A DNA stretch of 64,000 nt, from contig NZ_MZMU01000003.1 in assembly GCF_004123835.1 (NCBI RefSeq), positions 806,001 through 870,000 on the forward strand, read 5' to 3'. Below, piece after piece: positions 55,943 to 64,000 of this stretch (the first letter of the stretch is position 1; each line of letters opens with the position of its first letter). Under the pieces are notes generated by a model. The model saw nothing but the letters and a program-made list of their open reading frames with translations, made no database searches and was not told where the DNA came from. The position numbers and the translations under genes are program-made. Origin of the DNA: Rhizobium leguminosarum. GTDB lineage: Bacteria; Pseudomonadota; Alphaproteobacteria; Rhizobiales; Rhizobiaceae.

Positions 55943-56452
55943 ATGGGAATCAAGAACTATCTGATCGAAGGCGGTTCCGGCACTGGGAAAACGTCTGTCG
56001 CTACCGAACTGGAGCGGCGGGGCTACCATGTCGTCCATGGTGACCGGGTGTTGGCCTATGTCGGCGACCCCCAGACGGGCCAGGCACTCGCAGGACCACC
56101 CGAAGGCGCGGACCGCATCGTTTGGGGATACGCCCACTGGATCTGGCTTGTCGACAAGGTCCGCGCTATTGCTGCCGACACCACCCATCCTGCCACTTTC
56201 TTCTGTGGCGGCTCGCGCAATTTCCACAAATTCCTGGACCTGTTCGATAAGGTTTTCGTGCTCGACATAGACGTTGAGACCTTGAACCGACGACTGGATG
56301 GGCGGCCAAATGAGCCGGGCTTCGAGCCGGCCGAGCGGGCGCTGGTGCTCCGCTACCATCATACCCGGGAATATCTTCCCATCGGCATCAATATCGACAC
56401 GGCGGGTACTGTCCCAAGTGTCGTCGACGATATCCTCGCTCAACTCACCTGA
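55943..56452 (+). CDS. P-loop nucleoside/nucleotide kinase-like protein
   Basis: 169 residues. Walker A GGSGTGKTS (10-18) and a lid-like segment (LNRRLDGRPNEPGFEPAERALVLRYHH). The Asp/Arg pair in HGDRVLAYVGDP resembles the acceptor site of adenylate-kinase-like enzymes. Cytoplasmic; acceptor unknown. 26 bp from the convergent EAL gene. Confidence 0.8.
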   Translation: MGIKNYLIEGGSGTGKTSVATELERRGYHVVHGDRVLAYVGDPQTGQALAGPPEGADRIVWGYAHWIWLVDKVRAIAADTTHPATFFCGGSRNFHKFLDLFDKVFVLDIDVETLNRRLDGRPNEPGFEPAERALVLRYHHTREYLPIGINIDTAGTVPSVVDDILAQLT

Positions 56453-56477
56453 CGACCGATGAGGTCGGCCGCTCCGC

Positions 56478-59390
56478 TCAAGCCCGTTTTGTCAGCGGAA
56501 ACCGGTCGCGCAGCAGCCGCAGCACCGATTCCGAAGGGATCGGCGGGCCGAAAAGATAGCTCTGGCCGTAGTTGCAGCCCATCTTGGCGAGTTCGATCGC
56601 ATCCTCGTTGGATTCGATCCCCTCCGCCACCACCTTCATGTCAAGCTCGCGCGCCATCGCGATCACCGACCGGAGCACGGTCGCCTTCTTGTCGCTGCTG
56701 TCGCGCACCAAGGCCTTGTCGAGCTTGATCGTGTCGAAGGGGAAGCGGGTGAGATAGGCAAGCGACGAATATCCGGTGCCGAAATCGTCGAGCGCCAGGC
56801 CGATGCCGGCTTCCTTCAGCTTCTGCAGCACCAGCCGGGCCTGTTCCGGATTTTCCATCACCATGGATTCCGTCAGTTCGAGCTTGAGGCGCGAGGGCTG
56901 GCAATGTGTCTTGGCGAGAACCGAACGGACATCGTCATAGAGCTCGTGGTTGAGAAGCTGGACGCTCGATAGGTTGATCGAGACGAAGATCGGCAGTTCG
57001 CCGGTCTGGTGCTGCCAGCTCATCAGATCGTTGGTCGCCTGTTCCAAGGCGAACATGCCGAGCGCGCCGACGATATCGGAGGCCTCGGCGATCGGAATGA
57101 ATTCGGACGGCGGGATATTGCCGCGTTTGGGATGTTCCCAGCGCATCAGCGCCTCGAAACCGGCGACCTCGACATCCTCCAGCCTTGCGATCGGCTGGTA
57201 GACCATCGACAATTCCTTGCGCTCGATGGCGCGGCGCAGATCCGTTTCGAGCTGCAGCCGGTCGGTGCCGAACTCGCGGAAGGCCGGCTGGAACGGCTCG
57301 ACGCGGTTGCCGCCGGCCCGTTTTGCCCGGTACATCGCAAGCTCGGCATCGCTGAGCAGGCCGGTGGCGCTCTCCTGCCGGTCGACCCAGGAGGCAAGCC
57401 CGACCGAGGCGGTCAGGATGATCTCGCGATTGGCGAAGTTGATCGGCACCATGATCGCCTTGCTGATCGCATCGGCAAAATCGGCGACCTTGGCCGGATT
57501 GTGCTCGGAAACCAGGATGAGGCCGAACTGGTCGCCGGCAAGCCGCGCCAGCGTGTCCTGCGGTTTCAAGAGCCGGCGCAGGCGCCGCGTCAGCGCGATG
57601 AGGATGTTGTCGCCGGCGGCAACGCCGAGCGAATCATTGACCAGCTTGTAGCGGTCGATGTCGATCACCATCACCGTCGGGCGCAGCGTGTCGCCGCCCG
57701 GCGCCAGCGCCAGCACCGACTGCAGCCGGTCGAGGAACACCTGCCGGTTCGGCAGGCCGGTCAGATTGTCGTGCAGCGCATCGTGCAGCAACCGTTCGAC
57801 GGAATTCTTCTGTTCGGTCACGTCGACGATCGTGCCGACGCAGCGGATGATCTCGCCGTTCGAACCGAGCACCGGCCGGGCGCGGATCAACAGCCAGTGG
57901 AAATGCCCGTCCTCGGCGCGGATGCGGAACTCGTGGTTCAGCCGCCCGCGCCGGTGTTCGAGCAGCACGTCGAGCGTGGCGCGGAAGCGGTCGCGGTCGT
58001 CGGGATGCAGCCGCGGCAGCCAGTTGCGCGCCGCGCCATGCATGGCGCCCGGCGATAGGCCGAGCTTGATCGAGACATCGGGAATGGTGACGACGCGATC
58101 GCGCGCCACGTCCCAATCCCACACCATGTCGCCGGAGCCGGTCAGCGCCAGCGATTGCCGCTCGAGATCGGAAAACAGCCCTTGCTGGTAGGCGCCGCCG
58201 GCAAACGCGTGCTGCATGACGGTGAAGCCGATCAACAGCACGATGAGCACGAGGCCGCCGCCGAGTGCGGGCTGGATGATGTCGTTGTCGAGCCGTCCGG
58301 TGACCGTCAGCCACGCCCCGAACAGCCAGACCAGGATCAGCGCCCAGGCCGGCACCAAAAGGATGGCGCGGTCGTAGCGGTTGAAGCCGAGATAGATGAT
58401 CAGCAGCAGCCCCATCGTCGCCGTCAGCGCGAAGGAAAGCCTGGCGATGCCGGCGGCGATCGACGGATCGTAGATCGCGACGCCAAAGAGCAGGGCGAGG
58501 CCAAGCACCCAGGCAAGCGTGGCGTAGCCGAGATGCGCATGCCAGCGGTTGAGGTTGAGATAGGTGAAGAGGAAGATGACGAAACTCGACGCCAGCGCCA
58601 CCTCGGCGCAGGCGCGCCATATTCGCTGGTCCGCCGAGGCGACGCTGATCAGCTTGCCGAGAAAACCGAAATCGACGCAGATATAGCCGAGCACCGCCCA
58701 GGCGAGTGCTGCCGTCGCCGGCAGCATCGAGGTGCCTTTGACGACGAAGAGGATGGTCAGGAACACGGCGAGCAGGCCGGCAATGCCGAGCACGATGCCG
58801 CGATAGAGCGTAAAGGCGTTGATCGTGTCCTTGTAGGCGTTCGGTTCCCAGAGATAGATCTGCGGCAGTTCCGGCGTCGACAGTTCGGCGACGAAGGTTA
58901 TGACGGCGCCGGGGTTCAGCGTGATGCGGAAGACGTCAGCCTCGTCGCTCGGCTGCCGATCGAGCGCAAAACCTTCGCTCGGCGTAATCGCGCTGATGCG
59001 CTGCGAGCCGAGATCCGGCCAGAAGAGCTTGGAATTGACCAGACGGAAATGCGGCGCGACGATGACGCGCTCGAGCTGTTCTTCCGAGACGTTGGCGAGC
59101 GCAAACACCGCCCAGTCGCCCTGATGGTTCTCCGAACTTGCCCTGACCTCGATGCGACGGCGGATGCCGTCGGCGCCGGCTGCCGTCGAAACCTGGAAAG
59201 CCTCGCCCTGGTTGACATAGATTTCGGTCGTCGCGGTCAGATCGAGGGCGGTATCGTCTCGGGAAATTTTTACCGGTTCGGCCGCCTGGGCAACGCCCGC
59301 CACGAAGGCGAAGGCCGCCAGAAAAAGGGCTGCGATCACCGCGATCACTCGTCCGGACGGTGACTTGGGCAGCATGCGGTCTCTTGTCAT
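56478..59390 (-). CDS. 7TM-sensor PAS-GGDEF-EAL protein with degenerate GGDEF
   Basis: 970 residues. Signal peptide or first helix (VIAVIAALFLAAFAFVAGVAQAA), a periplasmic domain up to about 185, then seven membrane helices (about 190-400) as in 7TMR-DISM sensors. A PAS/PAC domain covers about 415-535. The GGDEF site reads AGDQF (RLAGDQFGLI near residue 618), so cyclase activity is unlikely. The EAL motif is intact (GFEALMRWEHP near 745; LDDFGTGYSSLAYL; VAEGIES), so a cyclic-di-GMP phosphodiesterase is expected, the AGDQF domain possibly binding GTP as regulator. Start overlaps the GNAT gene by 4 nt. Confidence 0.9.
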   Translation of the reverse strand: MTRDRMLPKSPSGRVIAVIAALFLAAFAFVAGVAQAAEPVKISRDDTALDLTATTEIYVNQGEAFQVSTAAGADGIRRRIEVRASSENHQGDWAVFALANVSEEQLERVIVAPHFRLVNSKLFWPDLGSQRISAITPSEGFALDRQPSDEADVFRITLNPGAVITFVAELSTPELPQIYLWEPNAYKDTINAFTLYRGIVLGIAGLLAVFLTILFVVKGTSMLPATAALAWAVLGYICVDFGFLGKLISVASADQRIWRACAEVALASSFVIFLFTYLNLNRWHAHLGYATLAWVLGLALLFGVAIYDPSIAAGIARLSFALTATMGLLLIIYLGFNRYDRAILLVPAWALILVWLFGAWLTVTGRLDNDIIQPALGGGLVLIVLLIGFTVMQHAFAGGAYQQGLFSDLERQSLALTGSGDMVWDWDVARDRVVTIPDVSIKLGLSPGAMHGAARNWLPRLHPDDRDRFRATLDVLLEHRRGRLNHEFRIRAEDGHFHWLLIRARPVLGSNGEIIRCVGTIVDVTEQKNSVERLLHDALHDNLTGLPNRQVFLDRLQSVLALAPGGDTLRPTVMVIDIDRYKLVNDSLGVAAGDNILIALTRRLRRLLKPQDTLARLAGDQFGLILVSEHNPAKVADFADAISKAIMVPINFANREIILTASVGLASWVDRQESATGLLSDAELAMYRAKRAGGNRVEPFQPAFREFGTDRLQLETDLRRAIERKELSMVYQPIARLEDVEVAGFEALMRWEHPKRGNIPPSEFIPIAEASDIVGALGMFALEQATNDLMSWQHQTGELPIFVSINLSSVQLLNHELYDDVRSVLAKTHCQPSRLKLELTESMVMENPEQARLVLQKLKEAGIGLALDDFGTGYSSLAYLTRFPFDTIKLDKALVRDSSDKKATVLRSVIAMARELDMKVVAEGIESNEDAIELAKMGCNYGQSYLFGPPIPSESVLRLLRDRFPLTKRA

Positions 59391-60001
59391 CGGCTGTCGG
59401 TTTTCCTGCCTTTATCCGTATCGGTGGCGAGACGTGAAAACATCACATGGTCATGCCACTGACCGTTGATCTTTAAATATCCGCGCAGATAGCCTTCCTG
59501 CTGAAACCCGGCTTTTTCAAGCAGACGGATGCTGCGCGCGTTATCTGGAATACAGGCTGCTTCGATACGGTGCAACTCAAGCCCGGCGAAGATGTAAGGA
59601 ATAACCAATTGAAGAGCGGCGAACATATGCCCCTGGCCGGCATGGCGTTCGCCCATCCAGTAGCCGATCATGCAGCTTTGTGCCGCACCTCTTCTGATGT
59701 AGCCGATGGTGACGCCGCCCACGAGCGTCATGTCGCCTTTCAGGAAAATGAACAGCGGCACCGCCTGGCCCGAGGCATATTCCTGCTTGCCGCGGACGAC
59801 GCGGGCGCGGTAGGCGCCCTCCGTCAGCTCGTCGCGCCGCCAGGTCGGCTCCCAGGGTTCCAGGAACTTGCGGCTTTCGGCGCGCAGCCGGTGCCACTGG
59901 TTGAAATCCTGGTAGCGCGGTAGGCGCAGGAAATATCTGTCGCTCTCCAGCTCCACCGCTTCCGGCTGCCGGTGCAGGAACCGAAAAACCGATTTTGGCA
60001 T
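59387..60001 (-). CDS. GNAT acetyltransferase of the RimJ/RimL type
   Basis: 204 residues. ESDRYFLRLPRYQDFNQWHRLRAES at the N-terminus, the acetyl-CoA loop GYWMGERHAGQGHMFAALQLV, and HRIEAACIPDNARSIRLLEKAGFQQEGYLRGYLKINGQWHDHVMFSRL. These are the RimJ signatures, so it probably acetylates the N-terminus of a ribosomal or other protein. Third gene of the thrC-M16-GNAT-EAL run. Confidence 0.9.
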   Translation of the reverse strand: MPKSVFRFLHRQPEAVELESDRYFLRLPRYQDFNQWHRLRAESRKFLEPWEPTWRRDELTEGAYRARVVRGKQEYASGQAVPLFIFLKGDMTLVGGVTIGYIRRGAAQSCMIGYWMGERHAGQGHMFAALQLVIPYIFAGLELHRIEAACIPDNARSIRLLEKAGFQQEGYLRGYLKINGQWHDHVMFSRLATDTDKGRKTDSR

Positions 60002-60030
60002 CGATCACTCCCGGCAGGACGGACGTCGGC

Positions 60031-61329
60031 TCAGCGGCTTGCCTGCAGCGTCTTCGACGCCGGGACCGAAAGCGAGGCTGTGATGTCTTCCATCGGCGCG
60101 AGCTGTTCCAACGGACCGATCGCCGAAAGCGTCGGCACCGTGTCATAGAACAGCCGGCCGGCAAGGTCGGTCAGCCGCTCGATGGTGATGCCTTCGAGCC
60201 GCTCCATCATCTCCGGATTGGAGATCGGCCGGCCGTAGAGCATCATTTGCCTGGCAATCTGGCCGGCGCGGGCAGCCGGGCTTTCGGCACCCATCAACAG
60301 CTGGGCGCGGATCTGGGCGCGGGCGCGCTCGATTTCCTTCTGGTGGATCGCATCGGCCGACTTGTGCAGCTCGTCGATGATGACCGGCACCAGCTCCGGC
60401 AGGTTTTCGCCGCCGGTTGCGGCATGAATGCCGAAGATGCCGGTGTCGGAAAAGCCCCAGTGGAAGGCATAGACCGAATAACACAGGCCGCGGAACTCGC
60501 GCACCTCCTGGAAGAGCCTGGAGGACATGCCGCCGCCAAGGATATTGGCGAGGATCTGCGAGCAGTAGAAATCGCGGGCGTGGTAGGGCTTGCCTTCGAA
60601 GCCGAGCAGGATCTGCGCGTCCATCAGGTCGCGCGGTTCGCGCACGCTGCCGCCGATATAACGCGCCGGTTCCATGACGGGCGGCGCGGAAGGGGCCGTC
60701 GGCAGGCTGGCGAAACGATCCTCGACCATGCGCAGGAATTCTTCATGCTCGACGGCGCCGGTGGCGACCACGAACATGCGGTCGGTCGTGTAGTTGCGGC
60801 CGAGATAGCTACGGATCTGCTGCGGCGTGAAGGAGACGACGGTCTCCGGCGTGCCGAGGATCGCCCGGCCGAGCGTCTGGTCGCGATAGGCGACCTCGGA
60901 GAACCGGTCGAACACCACGTCGTCGGGCGTGTCGTTGGCGGCGTTGATCTCCTGCAGGATCACCTGCTTCTCGCGCTCCAGCTCCTCTTCCTCGAAGGCC
61001 GATTCCGTCAGGATGTCGGCGAGGATATCGACGGCGAGCGGCACGTAGTCCTTGAGCACGCGGGCGTAATAGGAGGTCGTCTCGGTCGAGGTGGCGGCAT
61101 TGACTTCACCGCCGACATCCTCGATTTCCTCGGCAATCTGGCGGGCCGTGCGGCGCGCCGTGCCCTTGAAGGCCATGTGTTCGAGCAGGTGAGCGATGCC
61201 GTGCTCGTTGTCCGTCTCGTTACGCGATCCCGATTTGATCCAGACTCCGAGCGCAACGCTTTCAAGATGCGGCATGGTCTCTGTGACTACTGTCAGCCCG
61301 GATTTCAGCCGGGTGCACTCAACTGTCAT
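60031..61329 (-). CDS. M16-family zinc metallopeptidase (processing-peptidase-like)
   Basis: 432 residues. Inverted zinc motif H47-LLE50-H51 (HGIAHLLEHMAFKGT), with the distal Glu expected in a later helix. The family includes the beta subunit of mitochondrial processing peptidase. No signal peptide. Only 3 bp from the thrC stop, so tightly linked, a conserved arrangement in Rhizobiales. Confidence 0.92.
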   Translation of the reverse strand: MTVECTRLKSGLTVVTETMPHLESVALGVWIKSGSRNETDNEHGIAHLLEHMAFKGTARRTARQIAEEIEDVGGEVNAATSTETTSYYARVLKDYVPLAVDILADILTESAFEEEELEREKQVILQEINAANDTPDDVVFDRFSEVAYRDQTLGRAILGTPETVVSFTPQQIRSYLGRNYTTDRMFVVATGAVEHEEFLRMVEDRFASLPTAPSAPPVMEPARYIGGSVREPRDLMDAQILLGFEGKPYHARDFYCSQILANILGGGMSSRLFQEVREFRGLCYSVYAFHWGFSDTGIFGIHAATGGENLPELVPVIIDELHKSADAIHQKEIERARAQIRAQLLMGAESPAARAGQIARQMMLYGRPISNPEMMERLEGITIERLTDLAGRLFYDTVPTLSAIGPLEQLAPMEDITASLSVPASKTLQASR

Positions 61330-61332
61330 TGG

Positions 61333-62757
61333 CTATCTTTCTGCGCCTGCTGTCGTCTCGCCGCGGGCGTGCTTGCCGATAAAGGTTTCAACGGCTTTCA
61401 GCTCCGGTTTGATGATCTGGAAACGCTCCTCCCTTTGCATCAGATCAGCAAGCCACGTCGGAAGCGCCGGGTCAATACCGCAGGCGGATTTTACGGCGAC
61501 CGGGAATTTCGCCGGATGCGCGGTCGAAAGCGTCACCATCGGCGTATTCGGCTTTTCTTTCTTGGCAGCGACGAAGACGCCGATCGCCGAATGTGGATCC
61601 AGCAGATAACCGGTCTCGGCATGGGTCTTGCGGATCGTCTCGGCGACCTGCTTCTCGCTGGCGCGCCCGGCGCGGAAGTCGCGGCGGATCGCCTTCAGTG
61701 CCTGCTCGCCAATCTCGAAGCCGTTGGATTGCTTGAGGCTTTCCATCGCCGCACGCACCTTCGAGGCGTCGCGGTCATAGGCTTCGAACAGCAGCCGTTC
61801 GAAGTTCGAGGAGATCTGGATGTCCATCGACGGCGAACTCGTCGTCTTGACCGCCTTCATGTCGTAGCGGCCGGTCTTCAGCGTCCGCGCCAGGATGTCA
61901 TTCTCGTTGGTGGCGATCACCAGCCGGTCGATCGGCAGGCCCATGCGCTTGGCGCAGTAGCCGGCGAAGATATCGCCGAAATTGCCGGTCGGTACCGTGA
62001 ACGAGATCTTCCGGTCCGGTCCGCCGAGTGCCACCGCCGCCGTGAAATAGTAGACGATCTGGGCCATGATGCGCGCCCAGTTGATCGAGTTGACCCCTGA
62101 TAGACGAACCTTGTCGCGAAAGGCCACGTCGTTGAACATCGCCTTCACGAGGTTCTGGCAATCGTCGAAATTGCCCTCGACGGCAAGCGCATGCACATTC
62201 GGCGACGACGAGGTCGTCATCTGCCGCTGCTGCACCGGCGAGACCTTGCCATGCGGGAAGAGGATGAAGATGTCGGTGCGCTCGCGGCCGGCAAAGGCGT
62301 CGATCGCAGCCCCGCCGGTGTCGCCCGAGGTGGCGCCGACGATCGTCGCCCGCTCTCCGCGCTTTTCCAGCGCATAGTCCATCAGCCGGGCGAGCAGCTG
62401 CATCGCCACGTCCTTGAAGGCGAGCGTCGTGCCGTGGAACAGCTCCATGACGAAGCTGTTCGGCCCGGTCTGGACGAGCGGCGCGATCGCCGGGTGGCGG
62501 AAGGTGCCATAGGCCTCGTCGATCATCGCCCGGAAAGTGTCGTCGGGGATCTCGCCATTGGTGAAGGGCGACAGGATGGCAAAGGCGATCTCCTGATAGG
62601 TCTTGCCCCGCAGGGCGCGGATCTCTTTCTTGGAAAAACTCGGCCATTTGCGCGGAACATAGAGCCCGCCATCGCGCGCCAGCCCGGTCAAAAGGGCGTC
62701 GCAAAAGCCGAGGGAAGGGGCTTCGCCGCGGGTCGAGATATAATCCACGTTCGTCAT
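61333..62757 (-). CDS. thrC: Threonine synthase
   Basis: PLP-dependent conversion of phosphohomoserine to threonine. 474 residues from ATG 62757 (MTNVDYISTRGEAPSLGFCDALL, the family start). PLP lysine K115 in TTLAFKDVAMQ. SGDTGGAAIDAFAGR and NSINWARIMAQIVYY are conserved. The frame is open upstream but without similarity. First gene of the minus-strand run; its substrate maker thrB is at 37.3 kb. Confidence 0.95.
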   Translation of the reverse strand: MTNVDYISTRGEAPSLGFCDALLTGLARDGGLYVPRKWPSFSKKEIRALRGKTYQEIAFAILSPFTNGEIPDDTFRAMIDEAYGTFRHPAIAPLVQTGPNSFVMELFHGTTLAFKDVAMQLLARLMDYALEKRGERATIVGATSGDTGGAAIDAFAGRERTDIFILFPHGKVSPVQQRQMTTSSSPNVHALAVEGNFDDCQNLVKAMFNDVAFRDKVRLSGVNSINWARIMAQIVYYFTAAVALGGPDRKISFTVPTGNFGDIFAGYCAKRMGLPIDRLVIATNENDILARTLKTGRYDMKAVKTTSSPSMDIQISSNFERLLFEAYDRDASKVRAAMESLKQSNGFEIGEQALKAIRRDFRAGRASEKQVAETIRKTHAETGYLLDPHSAIGVFVAAKKEKPNTPMVTLSTAHPAKFPVAVKSACGIDPALPTWLADLMQREERFQIIKPELKAVETFIGKHARGETTAGAER

Positions 62758-63032
62758 CCTTGATCTATCGCTGGAGGAAATCCGGCTCACCGCAGCCGTG
62801 GCTCGGTCCGCCGGAAATCGGACCGGAAATTGGGCAGGCGCCGCCCTGCAGGCATGGCTTTGCAGGTATCCTGTTGAAGTTGCCTGCATCCGGCGGCGAA
62901 AAGTGCATCAAAACGGCGCTTACCCAATCGATTTTTGTTTGCGCCGCTGATATAGACCATCGCAAACCGTCATGAAAGGCCCTGCTGAAAAGACATGGGG
63001 CCTCCAAGAAACGCTTGTACAAGGGATGGAAT

Positions 63033-63680
63033 ATGGTGCTCGGCAAGGTCTCGCGTCTCATCGTCTCCGCATCTGTTCTTGCCCTGCTCACCGGTTGCAA
63101 CTCGCTCGGCATAGGCGGCGACAGCAAGTCGTCGGCGCCGCCGACCCAGCCGAACGGCACCGCCCAGATCATGCCGCTGGCGCCCGCCAATCCGTCCTCG
63201 AACAATCCTTCGATCGGTACCGGCACGACGGCGCAGGGGACGGTCGCCCCCGTCGTCCAGGGCGCCTGCCCGCAGATCTTCATGCGTGACCAGGACGCGA
63301 TCTTCCGCACCTATGCCAAGGGCAAGAAGGATGATCCGCAGCAGATCGTCTACCAGGCCTCCTTCGGCGACTACACCCGCCAGTGCACGCTGAACGACAC
63401 GAACCTGACGATGACGGTCGTTGCCCAGCTCCGCCTGATCACCGGCCCGGCCGGCACGCCAGGCCCGCTGACGCTGCCGATCCGCATCTCCGTCGTCGAT
63501 GGCGAGACCGTGCTCTATTCCGAGGTCACCAAATTCTCGACCGAGATCCCGCCGGGCGCGCCGGGCACACAGGTCATCTTCCGCAAGGACGGCATCAAGA
63601 TGCCGGTCGGCTCCGGCGCCCTGGTGCGCGTCAATATCGGCTTCGACACCCAGCCGGCAAAGACCAAGAAGAGCAGCTGA
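63033..63680 (+). CDS. Hypothetical lipoprotein
   Basis: 215 residues from ATG 63033, with AAGGG 7 nt upstream; an ATG at 63015 is possible. Lipobox LALLTGC at about 18-24, then a Ser/Pro/Asn-rich linker (SSAPPTQPNG...NPSSNNPSIGTGTTAQ) and a globular domain (CPQIFMRDQDAIFRTYAKGKKDDPQQIVYQASFGDYTRQC...). Divergent from thrC. Family not recognised beyond rhizobial outer-membrane lipoproteins. Confidence 0.75.
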   Translation: MVLGKVSRLIVSASVLALLTGCNSLGIGGDSKSSAPPTQPNGTAQIMPLAPANPSSNNPSIGTGTTAQGTVAPVVQGACPQIFMRDQDAIFRTYAKGKKDDPQQIVYQASFGDYTRQCTLNDTNLTMTVVAQLRLITGPAGTPGPLTLPIRISVVDGETVLYSEVTKFSTEIPPGAPGTQVIFRKDGIKMPVGSGALVRVNIGFDTQPAKTKKSS

Positions 63681-63682
63681 AG

Positions 63683-63836
63683 CAATTTCAGGAAAAGTGC
63701 GCAGCGGTTTTCGGACGACATCCTGTTCTAAAGCATGTCGCGCAAAAGTGTGCAGCGGTTTTGCGCTAACGACATGCGTAAAAACAAAGACCTAAAGCGC
63801 AAGGAGCGAATCTGAAAGATTGCGACGCGCTTTAGG
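63683..63836. repeat. Rhizobial intergenic repeat with terminal inverted arms
   Basis: AAAAGTGCGCAGCGGTTTT (near 63694) and AAAAGTGTGCAGCGGTTTT (near 63744) are near-identical direct repeats, with CATGTCG / GACATGCG close by. The right end has CCTAAAGCGC (63791-63800) and GCGCTTTAGG (63827-63836), a perfect 10-bp inverted pair. The right arm overlaps the stop codon of the PIN-domain gene. Confidence 0.65.
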
Positions 63837-64000
63837 GCTCGATCCGCTCCGGGGGATCGGTGAACGGATTGAGCAGCCGCGCGCCGCGGCCCTCGAAATC
63901 TTTGATGTTGCGCGTGACAAGCACAAGGCGGTGAACGCGCGCAGTCGCTGCAAGGGCCAAATCCCAGCGGTCCTTGTTCTTGGCTCCGAGCAGGCGCGTC
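63832..64000 (-). CDS. VapC-type PIN-domain toxin, 3' end only
   Basis: 55 C-terminal residues are visible before the window edge (LLGAKNKDRWDLALAATARVHRLVLVTRNIKDFEGRGARLLNPFTDPPERIEP). DLALAATA and VTRNIKDFE match PIN ribonucleases of the VapC/FitB type, with the metal-binding Asp in DLALAATA and in RNIKDF. The antitoxin gene should lie further right, before the toxin on the minus strand. Its TAA is supplied by the repeat arm. Confidence 0.8.
   Translation of the reverse strand, partial: TRLLGAKNKDRWDLALAATARVHRLVLVTRNIKDFEGRGARLLNPFTDPPERIEP

Noticed and set aside
59995-62100. 701-codon plus-strand open frame over the M16 peptidase and thrC genes
   Set aside because: It is antisense to two well-recognised genes, has the His/Arg/Asp-rich composition typical of the complement of GC-rich coding DNA, and resembles no family.
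62758-63030. Threonine attenuator before thrC
   Set aside because: The upstream frame starting near 62889 has only two Thr codons close together and no competing stem plus T-run. The hairpin CGGTCCG/CGGACCG near 62790 lacks a U-tract.

Overview
The window looks like chromosomal DNA of an alphaproteobacterial root-nodule bacterium, most likely Rhizobium of the R. leguminosarum/R. etli group. The evidence is the matB-matC malonate pair, the coxBA-ctaB-coxF-ctaG-coxC-DUF983-SURF1-ispH-thrB-rnhA order, the bioMNY and aztABC transporters, and GC-rich intergenic repeats of the RIME kind between many genes. The genus is inferred from these features; no search was run. I saw no rRNA, tRNA or CRISPR array.

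Layout. 1-2.6 kb: end of a malonate locus (matB, 5' cut by the window edge, then matC). 2.7-4.5 kb: an atypical methionyl-tRNA synthetase gene preceded by a 16-codon leader with three consecutive Met codons and a terminator hairpin. This is the layout of a ribosome-stalling attenuator and is the most interesting item here. 4.6-7.6 kb: a Gly-rich small membrane protein, then an RsbQ-like hydrolase translationally coupled to a PAS histidine kinase, and a GXWXG/DUF4334 protein. 7.7-9.6 kb: bioMNY biotin uptake. 9.9-24.6 kb: core genes (YcaQ-like glycosylase, ribB-aroC, a CHASE-PAS-GGDEF-EAL protein, fabI, a DnaJ-like protein, pdxH, a polysaccharide deacetylase, a D,D-carboxypeptidase). 24.6-28.1 kb: a MazG-like protein, a GNAT, tldD and an IalB-family protein. 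28.4-38.8 kb: the aa3-type cytochrome c oxidase structural and assembly cluster, with a chloramphenicol-phosphotransferase-like kinase and repeats inserted between coxC and the DUF983 gene, followed by ispH, thrB and rnhA. 39-42.8 kb: metallopeptidase, CsbD, YqgE, DsbD-like and peroxiredoxin genes. 43.2-45.9 kb: an aztABC-type zinc importer behind paired Zur-like palindromes, with a small membrane ORF at its head.

46-56.5 kb looks accessory. It holds a Tat-type cupin, a decayed IS3-family transposase, a Dabb protein, a divergent ridA/tetR pair sharing a large palindromic operator, DUF2200, a TRAP transporter (dctP, hairpin, dctQ, dctM, small membrane ORF), a methyltransferase and a P-loop kinase, separated by gene-poor stretches. 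56.5-62.8 kb is one minus-strand run of closely packed genes (thrC, M16 peptidase, GNAT acetyltransferase, EAL phosphodiesterase with a degenerate GGDEF). The window ends with a lipoprotein, a repeat and the 3' end of a VapC-type PIN toxin.

Working together: the cox genes build one terminal oxidase (subunits I, II, III, heme O synthase, Cu chaperone, SURF1); bioMNY and aztABC import biotin and zinc; thrB and thrC catalyse the last two steps to threonine from two separate loci; the two GGDEF/EAL proteins bear on cyclic-di-GMP turnover.
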